The notes beneath the pieces were generated by a model, which searched no databases, was not told where the DNA came from, and saw nothing but the letters and a program-made list of their open reading frames with translations. A program made the position numbers and the translations under genes. From Conus ventricosus (lineage: Eukaryota > Mollusca > Gastropoda > Neogastropoda > Conidae), in the NCBI GenBank assembly GCA_018398815.1, contig CM031601.1, positions 33,909,975 through 33,973,974 of the forward strand: a DNA stretch of 64,000 bases. The letters are read 5' to 3'. The stretch's first letter is position 1. Each line of letters begins with the position of its first letter. Below are positions 44,125 to 55,668 of this stretch, piece after piece.

Positions 44125-46150
44125 TAACAATAAGTCTTTTTCCATCATGCAAAATGATATTATCCAGAGTCCATGGACCCACTGACCATCTGTCTAAATT
44201 AGTGGAGCACTGGTTAGCCGGGTTGGGCCACAAGCTACCGTGGTATGTCCAAGACTCCACCCACATGCTGAGATTGATCGAAGAGTGGAATAACACATAT
44301 GACCCTCTCTGTGATGCATTACCGTCTCGGTAGATGTGGTTGGCCTATATACGAACATCCCCATCATGACCTGATGACAGCTCTTCAACACAGCCTGCAA
44401 CGCACCTTTCTTCCTAGTGTCACTCCTTTTACACCCATTCTTATCTTTTAAAAGGTAAAGAAGCTCCCTGGTGCATTCCTTGTCAGGTACCACTTACGGT
44501 GAAATATATTCTTTTTTTTTCTTTTTTCGAGAGTTAAGACTAGCATGATGAGAGATATAATGAGAGATATAAACACTTTACAACAGACTCCATGAAACCC
44601 TTGTTCAAAGATGTCCCAGCTGATGTGATCTTTGAATTTGAAAGAGACAACATTTTCGTTTGATTTAAGATTTTACGGAAGAGAGATTGTTAAAAAAATT
44701 TCCGGTGTGTTTTTAGAAGGTGTATTTTGAAGGGTTGTGTGAATGAGGGAGGAGGGTGTCTTTTTTTTCTTCTTTTTTTTTTCCTTCTGACTTGACTTCA
44801 ACGCTGTGACAGCCCTGATATGGCCCTTTGCGGTCGGCTGGGCTATAAGCAGCATTATCTGTCTTTTATTCTAACGCTCCGCCAACTCAGCAAATTCTTC
44901 TAACAGTGGAACATATCCTGAACAGCAATTTCTGTCGTTTTGAAGACAAAATATATCACCAAAGTTCTGACACTCCCATGGGGATACCTGTGGCCAACTG
45001 CTTTATGGGCTGGCTGGAGGAAACTTACTGAATAACAGTCCTGTGCCAATCCAGAGACCTTTGGGAACTCTTCGGTTACGACATCCTGTTCCCCAGGTTG
45101 GGGTCTTCTTCTGACCTGGACAAGTTCCTACAATACGTCATACATCCTACCAGCAAGTTTAGTTTTTTTCTGCAACCACACTACCCTGTTTAGGTACACT
45201 GTTCAAACAGGAAGAGGGATACAAATATACTGACCAGTACTGCAAGCCCACCAATGTCCATTTCTGTCTGCATTTCAACTCCAGCCGCCCACTCCACTGT
45301 AAACAGAACTTTGTTTACATTTTTTTTTCTTTCTTTTTTTTGGCACAGTTACATGCAAACACATTTCATAATTACGAAAATCAAAGGCAAAGTACTCCAC
45401 TCACTAAAGGCACAATGCACCAACACATCCAACCATTACAATAAACCAGTCAAATTCACAAATTTACAACAGTTACTGAAGAAGATATTAGAAGGTATTA
45501 ACATTTCTACACCTCATTATTTTTATCCGATAATTTAACAAGATTCTGATATGGATATCACTTTTTACAAAATTCTGTGAGTCGCATTTCCACGCAGTGC
45601 GTGTATCTCTTTTAACTTACCATACGACAGTCTGTTTCTCCTCTTGAAACGTCTGTGCTCAAAACCATATAATCTAGTTAAAAAAGAAGAAGAAAATGAT
45701 GTCTCCAACTCACTGAGCAACTGCGTCTCCAAGAATACAATCGGAGACGCTGGACTACAGCTCTGGAAAAAGCTCAGCCTCAGCCAAGGTTCTTCATCCT
45801 GCTGTACAAACCGAAACAGCACACCCAGCGCACACCTCTTATAGTCACAGACAGTCAAGCAAATCCACCTCTACGTCTGTGGCTTTGACCCGCTTCTGCA
45901 GCCCAATCCTAGACTCCAAAAGGCCATTACAGACCCACCTATTTTAGGTGAATGAAACGGCAAGCCTTGGAGAAATGTTCTCCTGCCCTCTGCTCTTCCC
46001 CCCATGCCAGATGGATTCTTCCTCTTCGGATGCCAGCATGTGTGGTCTGCCAGGAACACTTAGTAGAAACAGTCAGCTTCAAAAGTACCGTAACAGAGGG
46101 GAATCTTTTGCCACTCGACACCATATGGACTGATCAACTAACAACAATGT
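44125..46150 (+). mobile_element. Penelope-like retroelement remnant
   Basis: Plus-strand frames include STHMLRLIEEWN and VGLYTNIPHHDLMTALQ (44325-44385), typical of Penelope-like RTs. After a gap come FCRFEDKIYHQ, TPMGIPVANCFMGWLEE (44975-45025) and TDQYCKPTNVHFCLHFNSSR (45225-45285), in the family order. An insertion of about 400 bp (44470-44880), holding the dispersed CCCTTTGCGGTCGGCTGGGC repeat, splits the RT. A Cys-containing piece at about 46030 (CVVCQEHL) may be the C-terminus. No GIY-YIG block was recognised. It is heavily decayed. Confidence 0.72.
44790..44870. repeat. Dispersed repeat GGCCCTTTGCGGTCGGCTGG
   Basis: The core (44820-44860, ending GGGCTATAAGCAGCATTAT) is the reverse complement of 23543-23580. 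It is probably the end of a short mobile element. Confidence 0.7.
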
Positions 46151-46259
46151 CTGCTTACTGTTTTGGAGCCACAGAGTCAGTGTGTTGGGAAAGGAATAAA
46201 ATCGTAAAAATAACCTCGTTTCTACCAACACAGATCCAACATGAAAATAACACTGGACC

Positions 46260-46550
46260 TCCAGTAACCTAACATTTTCATCAGACAAATCACTCCCTTC
46301 ATGATCTAAGATGGTAAGCGATAGGAAAGGTTGTTGTTGGGTTTTTTTTTTCAGAGGACCAAATTACCTGACACTTTCATCAGACAAATCACTCCCTTCG
46401 TGATCTAAGATGGTCAGCAGTAGGAAAGGGTTTTTTTTTTTTTTTTCAGAGGACACAATTACCTGACACTTTCATCAGACACAACATACCCTCCATGATC
46501 TAAGATGCGTAGCAATAGAAAAGTCTTTTTTTCAGAGGACACTGATTATA
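46260..46550. repeat. About 100-bp tandem repeat, three copies
   Basis: Each copy has TTTCATCAGACAAATCACTC and TGATCTAAGATGG, a T-run of variable length, and TCAGAGGAC. Confidence 0.9.
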
Positions 46551-46754
46551 GACTAGGACGGGAACCATTGTGATATAACAAACTATATAGCACTGTTACC
46601 TACAGGGTCTGAACGTGGTCACCTGGATTGTTTCTCATGCCCTCCCGTCTCCCCAGCCTCCCCTTCCAACATCACCTCCACCTTTCATCTCCCCTTGCCT
46701 CTTCACCCTCCCTGTGATGATACGTCCTACATAGCACACGATGCTTGTAAACTT

Positions 46755-47030
46755 CTGGCATGCGCATCGGCTGTGTTATTGTTGATGTAGCCCGTGATAA
46801 ACACTTGGATAATATCTGCAAGAAACTCCAGTCTGTAGGTCTGAAACTGAACAAGGAAAAGACAGAACTACGCAAAGAAGAAATTGAATTTGGGGGGCAT
46901 CACACCAGTGGAGACGGAATAAGGCCAGATCCTGTGAAGGTTGAAGCCATTCTGCAAACGCCAGAGCCACAGAATACAACAGAACTCACGAGAATTCTTG
47001 GAATGTACAATTTTCTGGGCAGATTTAAAC

Positions 47031-47035
<5 letters not shown>
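46755..47035 (+). mobile_element. Ty3 reverse-transcriptase fragment
   Basis: About 90 codons of the end of a Ty3 RT: KLQSVGLKLNKEKTELRKEE, then GDGIRPDPVKVEAI and ILGMYNFLGRF. It is cut off by (CT)n at 47034. No LTR was found with it. Confidence 0.85.

Positions 47036-47112
<77 letters not shown>
47034..47112. repeat. (CT)n microsatellite, 79 bp
   Basis: A pure CT run replacing the continuation of the Ty3 fragment. Confidence 0.95.
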
Positions 47113-47114
<2 letters not shown>

Positions 47115-47236
47115 CAGACTGCTGATATTGATGTATGATTGCTATAAACAATCGTTGTTGTGGGCAGTATACTAATGTTAAAAAAAATATGCAGGTCTCT
47201 GTCTTTTTCTCTGACTATGTCTGTCTGTCTGCCTGC

Positions 47237-47418
47237 TGTCATATCCATGATTGTGCATGATTTCGGTAAGAATGAATGTTGTAGAAGATTCCGGTATTGT
47301 GAGTTCCGGTAAGCAAGATGGCGATATACATGCTGAATAAAGTACCACAGGTATGGAACAAATCCGTGTGATTATGCTGTAGTCGGGTGTCATCCAAGCT
47401 AGATAAGGATACATAACA
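47237..47418 (+). repeat. 5' LTR (182 bp)
   Basis: It begins TG and ends CA. It holds no strong TATA box; AATAAAGT in the middle (about 47336) may serve as polyadenylation signal. The primer-binding site should follow at 47419, but this is also the gag start codon. Confidence 0.93.
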
Positions 47419-48318
47419 ATGGCGACGAGGATGAACTTTGAATTCGGAAGGCCTAATGCTTTTGAAGCGGTAGGCCACAGCAGGAAAAGAGGTCTTGAAT
47501 GGCGATCCTGGCTGGAGGAATTTGAGGTGTATGCTGATAGCGTGGGACTCTTTATCAATGCAGATGATGACACCAACAAGCAGCAAAGACGTGCCCTTTT
47601 GCTGTATATAGCTGGGAAGGAGGTGCGCAACATCTTCAAGCAGCTACCTAACACTGGAGGGCCAACAGAGTACAAAAAAGCTGTGGATGCTTTGAATGCA
47701 CATTTCATTCTAAAAACGAACTCCACTTTCCTCAGACATCAGTTCAGACTCATCACACAGTCAAAGGACGAAACCGTGGGCCAATACATTATGAGGCTGA
47801 GGGAAGCAGCTGAAGGGTGCGAGTTCGATGATGCCGATAAGCAAATAAAGGATCAGGTGATTGCACATTGCTCATCCGACAAACTGCGCTGCAGGCTCCT
47901 GGAGAAGGGAGACACCTTTACTCTCCAGCAAGCTTTGAATGAAGCAACGCTGTTGGAAGCCGTCACAGAACAGGCCAAACTGTTAAAGTTGGGTGGGAAC
48001 GGACAGGAGGCACACGTCTCCAGAGTGTATCACCGGGATCATGAGCAGGCTCAGAAGCGTTCACAGAGAGGAGAGTGCTACCGGTGTGGCAGCAGAGAGC
48101 ACTATGGGAGCAGTGCAAACTGTCCAGCCAGAGGCAAGACGTGCAAGGCATGCGGACGAGCGGACCACTTCGAGCGAAAATGCCGCACACAACAAAAGAA
48201 AGATGAGGGAAAACTGGTCAAGAAGAAAAAAAGACAGCCAAAACACAAGGCGAGACATTTGCAGGCCGAAACAGATAGTGAGTCGGAAAAGCGGCGAAGA
48301 TTACGTTTTCATGAATAA
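47419..48318 (+). CDS. Ty3 Gag
   Basis: This is a 299-residue capsid/nucleocapsid polyprotein that packages element RNA. The ATG is the first base after the LTR. The capsid region spans about residues 20-190. Two CCHC-type zinc knuckles follow: CYRCGSREHYGSSANC (about 48076-48125), where the third ligand is a His in the expected place, and CKACGRADHFERKC. A Lys-rich tail closes it. The frame is unbroken. The protease lies in another frame that overlaps the end of gag, so pol may be expressed by frameshifting. Confidence 0.9.
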   Translation: MATRMNFEFGRPNAFEAVGHSRKRGLEWRSWLEEFEVYADSVGLFINADDDTNKQQRRALLLYIAGKEVRNIFKQLPNTGGPTEYKKAVDALNAHFILKTNSTFLRHQFRLITQSKDETVGQYIMRLREAAEGCEFDDADKQIKDQVIAHCSSDKLRCRLLEKGDTFTLQQALNEATLLEAVTEQAKLLKLGGNGQEAHVSRVYHRDHEQAQKRSQRGECYRCGSREHYGSSANCPARGKTCKACGRADHFERKCRTQQKKDEGKLVKKKKRQPKHKARHLQAETDSESEKRRRLRFHE

Positions 48319-51300
48319 GACCCCACGACAGAAATCGTCATCCCCATGGATACCGGTCAACGTGGGAGGCGTGGAAATAGACATAGTCGTGGACTCTGGG
48401 AGTGATGTCAACATCATTGATGAGACCTAATGGAAAAGCCTCAAGATAAGGAAAATCCAGTGCATCGACCAGACGAGCTACTCGGAGAAGAAAAAGCTGT
48501 ACCCATACGGATGTGAGGAATCCCTGTCAGTGATCGGTGGATTCACAGCAATAATCAAAGCTGGGAGGCATAGCACAAGGCGAAGTTCATCGTGATTAAA
48601 CAGAGTGGTGAACCCTTGCTCAGCAGAGACACAGCCAGAGCCCTGGAAGTTTTAAAGATAGGACTCGACGTGAATTCAGGAGAAGACGTCAGAGCGGTGT
48701 CGGTAGAAGAGGAAGGAGAAGAAATATTCGCAAAGTTCAAGCCGTTGTTCTCAGGATTCGGAAAGCTGAAAGACCGACAAGTGAAGCTCACTGCGGATCC
48801 CAAGATCAAGCCCGTTGCACAGCCAGTACGACGAACACCGTTTGGTCTGCGAGAGAAGGTCGAAGCGAAGATCAAGGAGCTGGAGGAAAAGGACATCATC
48901 GAGGCTGTTGAGAAACCGACTCCATGGGTTAGCCCGATTGTCATAGTCCCCAAACCAACAATGACATTCGTGTGACAGTCGACATGCGCCGGGTGAATGA
49001 GGCAGTCGTTCGAGAGCGCCACCCGATTCCTACGGTTGATGAGCTGCTACAGGACATGTCAGAAAGCAGGCTGTTCTCAAACTGGACTTGAAGTTGGGAT
49101 ACCACCAGATAGAACTGCATCCAGATTCCAGGGACATCACCACGTTCGTGACGCATTGTGGGCTGTTCAGATACAAGCGTCTTGTGATGGGGATCAATGC
49201 AGCGCCTGAAATCTACCAGCACGAGATTCAGCGAGTGCTGCAGGGCATCCCGGGTGTCGCCAATCTCTCGGATGACATCATCGTGCACGGGCGGGACAAG
49301 AAACAGCATGATGAGAGGCTCCTCCAGGTGCTGAAACGCCTCCAGGATGCAGGCCTGACGCTGAACGAAGAAAAGTGCCAGATGAGGAAAACAGAAATCG
49401 AGTTCATGGGGCACCGACTGACAACCAACGGCATCACCCAACTGACTCAAAGGTGGAGGCGGTGAAGGAAGCACGTGAACCTGAGACGGTCAGTGAGGTC
49501 AGGAGCTTCCTGGGATTGGTGAATTTCTGCGCACGCTTCATACCCAACTTCGCAACATTGACAGAGCCACTGCGACGACTGACACGAAAGAATCAACCAT
49601 TCGTGTTTGGCCAGGAACAGAAGGCGTCATTCCAGTCACTGAAAGACGCGTTGGCCAGTGCCCACACCCTGGGGTACTACGACCTGAAGGCGAAGACGCA
49701 GATCATCACTGACGCATCGCCAGTTGGAGTGGCTGGCATCCTCGTGCAGAAGCATGCAGATGGGCCCCGTGTGATCAGCTATGCCAGTCGGAGCCTGACC
49801 GATGTGGAGAGACGATACTCACAGACTGAGAAGGAGGCCCTCGCCATCGTGTGGGCGTGTGAGAAATTTCATCCATATATCTACGGACTGAAGTTCGACA
49901 TTCTCACTGACCACAAACCACTCCAGACCATCTACGGACCTCGCTCGAAGCCCAGTGCGCGCATTGAGCGGTGGGTCCTCCGACTACAGGCCTACTCATT
50001 CAACGTGGTCTACATTCCGGGGAAAGAAAATATCGCAGACTCTCTCTCCAGACTGCTGCAGACTACCGCATCACATGTGAGCTCAGAGCTGGCTGAAGAA
50101 GCAGAGACACATGTGCGCTTTGTTGCTGCTAACGCCACGCCAAATGCAGTGACAGCTGAAGAGATGGAGCAGGCAGCAAGCGAAGACGACGAACTGAAAA
50201 TGGTGAGACAGTGCATTGAGTCGGGACAATGGCAGAATTGTGACAAGCTGTATGTTGCTGTGAGCCCCGAGATGTGTACCATGGGGAAACTTGTGCTGAG
50301 AGGATCCCGTATGTCGTCCCGAAGAGGCTGAGACCAAGAGTGATGGCCTTGGCACATGAAGGTCATCTGGGAATTGTGGGAACGAAGCAGAACCTGAGGA
50401 CAAAGGTGTGGTGGCCCGGGATGGAGAAAGAAACTGAAAAGTACTGCAAATCCTGCCATGGGTGCCAGCTGGTCAGCCGACCCAACCCACCAGAGCCAGT
50501 GAGAAGCAGCAAACTCCCATCAGGACCCTGGGAAGACATTGCGATAGACTTTCTGGGACCACTGCCTTCAGGACACTCAGTTTTAGTAGTCATTGACTAC
50601 TACAGTCGGTACTATGAAGTAGCCATCAATGATGTCCACAACAGCTGAGAAAAAAAGTGGAGGTGCTGAAGACCATATTTGCCAGACACGGCCTACCCCT
50701 CACGATCCATTCTGACAATGGGCCACAGTTCATTTCAGAGACGTTTGCAGGGTACATGAAGGATATTGGGGCTGAACATATCAAGGTGACACCAAGATGG
50801 CCCCAGGCAAACGGAGAAGTGGAACGCCAGAACCAGTCACTCCTGAAGAGAATGAGGATCGCCCAGGCAGCAAAAAAGAGCTGGCAAGATGAAGTGCTGA
50901 CGTACATCGCTGCCTACCGTGCAAACACACATCCATCGACAGGCCGCAGTCCTGCAGAGTTGCTGTTCAATCGACAGATCCGAACAAAGCTGCCACAGCT
51001 GAAGCTGTTCTCCAACTGGACCAAGAAGTGAGAGACCGGGACGCTGAGAAGAAAGGACTCTCGAAGCTGTACGCAGACGCCAAGAGAGGAGCAAAGGAGA
51101 GTGACATTCTTCGGGCGACACAGTGTTGTTGCGACGGGAGACATCAGGGAAGCTGGACACACCATTTCATCCAGAACCAGGCGAGGTGATCGCGAGAGCA
51201 GGGAGCAAGATCACGGTGCAGACCCCGAATGGTGCAGTCTACAGCCGAAATTCATCGCACGTGAAGAAATACCTGGGGGAGGAAAAACAGCATCACGGAA

Positions 51301-51470
51301 GACCAACCCTCTCCGGCAGATGTGACGTCTCCTGCTCCAGATGCCACGACCCCTGCCCCAGACCCTCCAGATGGGGCTGTACGACGGTCAGGAAGATCAC
51401 GCAAGCCGCCTGACATCTTCAAGACTATGTATGCGGTGGTTCCTGAACCAAAGACCACCAGAAGAGCTGT
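48318..51470 (+). pseudogene. Ty3 Pol (protease, RT, RNase H, integrase), broken
   Basis: Protease: IDIVVDSGSDVNIID (about 48370-48420), followed by a TAA stop at 48428. RT: WVSPIVIVPKP, then after shifts LGYHQIELHPDS and NLSDDIIVHGRD (catalytic Asp pair, at about 49260). RNase H: IITDASPVGVAGILVQ, TEKEALAIVWACEKFHPYIY and LTDHKPLQ. Integrase: HEGHLGIVG..CKSCHGCQ (HHCC), FLGPLPSG, IHSDNGPQF and ANGEVERQNQSL. Breaks occur at about 48428, 48957, 49077, 49437, 50315, 50645 and 51030, mostly single-base. All catalytic blocks are present. Confidence 0.88.
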
Positions 51471-51479
51471 ACTTTGAGC

Positions 51480-52572
51480 GCAGGAAGTGCTTTTGATTTT
51501 TTTTTCTTTAAAGAAAAGTGTTATTTTCTCAGAGTGTGAGTTGCCCGTGTCTGGTTTAGCACTCTGCAATTTTTTTTTACAGTGGTTCGGAAAAAAAAAA
51601 AAGTGTGGATTTTCAAAATTTTATTTCTCAGAGTGTGGGGTTGCCGTGTCTGGTTAGCACTCTGCAATTTTTTGTGTGTGTGTGTGTGTGTTCTTTCCAG
51701 TATGCATACAAATGTGTAAAGAAAGTCGGTGAGTCACAAGAAATTTTGTTTCTCACAGTGTTTCCGTTTGAAGTACCTGTCTGAATAAAAACTGGGTGCG
51801 GTTCTCTGTTACATTTTGTGCTAAGTCAAGAGCTAATTTTTTTTTCGTTTCTCTGCATAATGTGGGTGCTTCCAAACCAAGTTCAATTCAAGGAGTCATT
51901 GCAGAAAATCTGCCACTGCATTTTATGGATTAACCTCAATGATAATTGATATTTTTATAGTTCATGTGTCATTTCATAAGCGATATGCTCTCAGTGGGCT
52001 ACAAGCCATTTTATTTTTGATGCTGTTCTAGAACGAAAATTTCCTACCATCACCAGTTGTCAGGCATCAGATCTCTGGATGGCTGCTGAGAGTTTTCTGG
52101 GAAGCTCATATTCATACTATACAGACTTGCCGGGCCGGGGAACCTCAGACGCCAGATAGTGATATGATGTTTGTTAACAGGTGCATTTCTGTGTTTTTCT
52201 GTGTATTCTGATTTTTAACCGAATGGGTGTCATGATAATGTTATGTTGATTATTTGAAGTAGGTTGTTAGAAATGTTTTCGTGTTGCCTACATTTATGCG
52301 ATGTGATGAGACAATACATGCAAGTGAACTGTTTTATGTTAGGTTGCAAAGTGGTTTTGAAAAAAAAAAAAAAAAAGAAAAGGGACACAGAAACAAAAGA
52401 AAAGTATTCTAGTGCACAGTATTAGTAGACCTGTATATACAGTTAAACTAAAGGTTATAAATGGAAAAAGTATACAGAAGTAATGTTAAAAGAACACCGT
52501 TGTTTGAATGTAGAAGTTTGAGTATTTAGTTAGGTTTCAAGTGTTGTAGTTAATGTTGAGAGCATATTTTCA
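51480..52572. other. Non-coding 3' part of the Ty3 element
   Basis: No env-like frame. A motif TTTCTCAGAGTGTG..TTGCCGTGTCTGGTT..AGCACTCTGCAATTTTT is repeated twice (about 51525 and 51625). Confidence 0.7.
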
Positions 52573-52585
52573 ACAAGGGGAGAGA

Positions 52586-52767
52586 TGTCATATCCATGAT
52601 TGTGCATGATTTCGGTAAGAATGAATGTTGTAGAAGATTCCGGTATTGTGAGTTCCGGTAAGCAAGATGGCGATATACATGCTGAATAAAGTACCACAGG
52701 TATGGAACAAATCCGTGTGATTATGCTGTAGTCGGGTGTCATCCAAGCTAGATAAGGATACATAACA
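52586..52767 (+). repeat. 3' LTR (182 bp)
   Basis: Same length and apparently the same sequence as the 5' LTR. It is preceded by the purine tract AAGGGGAGAGA. Confidence 0.93.
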
Positions 52768-52769
52768 CC

Positions 52770-52880
52770 TGCCTCTCTCTGTCTCTCTCCGTCTCTGTCT
52801 GTCTCTGTCTCTCTCTCTCTCTCTGTCTGTCTCTCCCTCCCCCCCCTCCCCCTCTCTCTCTCTCTCTCTCGTTTCTGTGA
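52770..52880. repeat. CTCT/GTCT simple repeat
   Basis: A pyrimidine-rich run that also hosts the Ty3 target site. Confidence 0.9.
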
Positions 52881-53045
52881 TAACTAATAGGAAGGAGACC
52901 TAAGAGGTCGAAACGCGTCGTATTTTGCCATGTGATTCGTTTGTCTACGTTTTCTTGGCGGTTCGCTATTAATTCCATTTAAAATTTGCTTAGATTTCCG
53001 CCTGCAGTCGCCTCACTTTGCTACTAGATCTAATAGGAGGATAGT
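52880..53045 (+). mobile_element. Fold-back family end with hammerhead-like motif
   Basis: The core at 52892-52921 has GAGACCTAAGAGGTCGAAAC: a GACC/GGUC stem with a UAAGA loop, followed by GAAAC and a CG-CGU-CG mini-stem. It continues with GTTTTCTTGGCGGTTCGCTA, shared with the 62.9-kb copy, and GCCTGCAGTCGCCTCACTTT, shared with 24.0 and 31.4 kb. Confidence 0.65.
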
Positions 53046-53099
53046 GGGTTTTTTTTTTTTTATCTGTGTGTGTGTGTGTGTGTGTGTGTCTTCTTCTTC

Positions 53100-54475
53100 T
53101 TCCTAAAATACTGGTTCACTCAAAAACGAGTAGGTCACCAGCGCGCATGTTAAAAAGTAAAATAAAATAGCATAAAACAGTGCGACTCAGACTGTTGGCC
53201 CCTGGAGCAAATTTGGCAACAAGGGGTCGCACTCGATATTCAAGATGTTAAAAAATGGCCAAACTCAGGCCCAGGCAATAGTAAAACATCTGGGGAAGTA
53301 AAAATAGAAACTCATCAATATGCAGATCTCAAAACTGTCAAATCAATTTGTTTTTTAAAAGAGATGGCATTTGTGGCAATCTTGATGGCACCCGGCAGTG
53401 AGTTCCACAGCCGTACAGAACTGGGATAAAAAGAATGTAAGTGGCTGTCAATATTTGATGCAGGTATGGTATAACATTGACCGCCACTCCTGGTGCTACT
53501 TTTATTCAATACTAGTTGTTCCATTGGAATATCAATTACTTTAGCTCTGCCTTTGAAAAAGATGTTAAGTTTGATAAAAGCTCTTCTCTCTTCTAAGGGT
53601 TTCCAATCTAATTTCCTCATATTCTTCCTAGTATTCCCCTTTTCTCTGATGTGGTTCCCTGTTACGAACCGTGCTGCTCTCTTCTGAATCTTTTCGAGGT
53701 TATCAATATCCTTTAGATGGTAAGGATCCCAAACTGAGCAACCATATTCCAGTACTGGTCTAACCAGTGTTTTGTAGCAGTCGTCTTTAACCTTTTGGGG
53801 GCAGTCATTGATATTCCTGTATAAGAAAGCTAAGATGTTATTTGCTTTCTTACATACTAAATTGTAATGTTCTTTCCACTTGAGACGACAATCTATAATC
53901 ACGCCTAAATATTTTGCAGCATTAGTTTCTTTAAGAATAGTGTTATGAATAGAATAATCTGATCTAATTGGTGAGCGTTTGTTACATATACGCAACACTT
54001 GGCACTTTTGGGGATGAAATTCCATTTTCCAAGTTCTTTCCCACTCTTGTAATGCGTTTAGATCTTCTTGTAGAATGCGTGTATCATTCTTGCTTCTAAT
54101 TGTTCTATATACTAAACTGTCATCTGCAAAAAGCCTTATAGTAGTTCCAGGAGAGAGATTTCTACTTATGTCATTTATATAAATTAAGAAAAACAAGGGC
54201 CCCAGAACAATTCCCTGTGGTACACCTGACAAGACTGGTTTACAATGTGATGACGACCCTTCCACAACAACTTTCTGCGTTCTCCCAACGAGGAATGATC
54301 TAGCCAATTTTAGCAAAGAACCGCCAATGCCAATGTGTTCTAATTTAAGCAGCAGGCCCTCATGGTCAACCTTATCAAAGGCTTTAGAAAAGTCTATTAA
54401 AATTGCATCTATTTGCTGTCTGTTGTTAAGACAGTTATTAGACAGTTGTGTGTAAGTGTGTACCGACGCGCGCAT
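53100..54475 (-). mobile_element. 5'-truncated LINE with intact RT frame
   Basis: A minus-strand non-LTR element. The endonuclease and RT fingers are missing, and the 3' UTR lies at about 53315-53100. It belongs to another subfamily from LINEs A and B. Confidence 0.85.
53315..54475 (-). CDS. LINE reverse transcriptase, uninterrupted 386-residue frame
   Basis: Blocks seen: ILIDFSKAFDKVDHEGLLLK (motif A), GVPQGIVLGPLFF (motif B), LFADDSLVYR (motif C, catalytic pair intact), EFHPQKCQVL, KYLGVIIDCRL, RPVLEYGCSVWDPY and the C-terminal VRLWNSLPGAIK. The apparent start lies in flanking GT-rich sequence, so the true protein start is lost by truncation. It has no stop or shift over 1161 bp, in contrast with other elements here. 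It is not autonomous without its endonuclease. Confidence 0.88.
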   Translation of the reverse strand: MRASVHTYTQLSNNCLNNRQQIDAILIDFSKAFDKVDHEGLLLKLEHIGIGGSLLKLARSFLVGRTQKVVVEGSSSHCKPVLSGVPQGIVLGPLFFLIYINDISRNLSPGTTIRLFADDSLVYRTIRSKNDTRILQEDLNALQEWERTWKMEFHPQKCQVLRICNKRSPIRSDYSIHNTILKETNAAKYLGVIIDCRLKWKEHYNLVCKKANNILAFLYRNINDCPQKVKDDCYKTLVRPVLEYGCSVWDPYHLKDIDNLEKIQKRAARFVTGNHIREKGNTRKNMRKLDWKPLEERRAFIKLNIFFKGRAKVIDIPMEQLVLNKSSTRSGGQCYTIPASNIDSHLHSFYPSSVRLWNSLPGAIKIATNAISFKKQIDLTVLRSAY

Positions 54476-54862
54476 GCGTGCGTGTATGCATGCGTGTGTT
54501 CATCAATTTATTGTTTGTTGTTTCAGTTGGTTTTTCTTTCAATTCATCTTTGCGTCAACGTTGACAGAGAAACAAGTCATCTGCATTTTTATATGCTTTT
54601 GATAAAATCATGTTTTATACGTCCTAGCTGCTGGTCATTCTCAGTTAGGCAAATCGCCAGTCACGCTTAGTCCCTCACCAGGGCAAGGGTCGGATTTAGA
54701 AACAAACAAACAAACAAAAACCCATGTCTTTGTTTAGCTGGTAGAAGAGTGCATTTATGTCGAAAAATTGTCTGATCTGTACTGGGTATTTTTCCTCAGC
54801 ATTCTCTCGTCTTGATTGTACGTTATACATAACAATCGCATCGGGTTTTGTTTCGTTTTGTT

Positions 54863-55112
54863 GTACTCCCAGTTCTTAAAGAACAGGGAGTACTTTAGAA
54901 TGGGAACGAAGAAATGCTGTCTGTGTGTCTGTGTGTGTGTGTGTCCGTGGTCAAAATGTGTTCCACTCGCTCCAGACAAAACTACTGGGCCGATCTTTCT
55001 GAAAATTTGTAGGTATGTTCACTATGGGTCAAAAATGATGCCCGATGTTTTAGTTTACCGTTACAGCCGTCACTAACGGTTGTAACGGCATGTAACGGGA
55101 AACTGGGAGTAC
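54863..55112. mobile_element. MITE-like element
   Basis: About 250 bp bounded by inverted GTACTCCCAGTT (54863) and AACTGGGAGTAC (about 55100-55111). It contains (TG)n and GTTACAGCCGT..ACGGTTGTAAC palindromic sequence. No coding frame. Confidence 0.6.
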
Positions 55113-55114
55113 GT

Positions 55115-55296
55115 TTATATGCTTTGCATCTTGTTTTGTTTGCGTTTGTTCTTTTGCTTGATCCATGTGTTGTTTTTACGTTCTTGTGATTTACACGTTC
55201 AACTGGGAACACACTTAGCGAAAAAAAAGTTTTCTTTTTTCAAATAAGTCAGGTCATGACAGAATACATGCTAGGTACATGCTATATCAACCTTTA

Positions 55297-55331
<35 letters not shown>

Positions 55332-55612
55332 GTTGAGTGTATCTTGTATTTGTGGGTCATAGCCATCGTTTTTGTCTATTGCCAAACATGACTATGCTAG
55401 GCTATCACGTGATCCTGTCAAATCGTGAGATCAGAATTCAACTTCCGTTTGTGGGTTGTTTCCGGTGGGTGGAGAGAAAGCAATAATAGTAAGAACTTGT
55501 CATTCAGATCCTGTGATCCTTTCATTCACATAAACAAAAATGTAATTTTAGCACTCACCCTACCCTCAACCAACTCTGCCCTCCATTCCTGTATCACTGC
55601 ATATTTTTCGTA

Positions 55613-55648
<36 letters not shown>

Positions 55649-55668
55649 AGAATGGTACTACTAAAATC
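55115..55668. other. Unassigned sequence
   Basis: (CA)n at 55298-55328 and (CT)n at 55615-55648; nothing else was recognised. Confidence 0.5.

Larger units (their letters stand above)
47237..52767 (+). mobile_element. Complete Ty3 LTR retrotransposon
   Basis: LTRs are 47237-47418 and 52586-52767 (TGTCATATCC...GATACATAACA), apparently identical by eye. They are flanked by a 5-bp duplication CCTGC (47232-47236 and 52768-52772). Order inside: gag, protease, RT, RNase H, integrase, then about 1.1 kb of non-coding 3' sequence and a polypurine tract at about 52574-52585. It is a very recent insertion by LTR identity. Pol has several single-base breaks, so it is defective as written or the consensus is imperfect. 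Confidence 0.95.
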
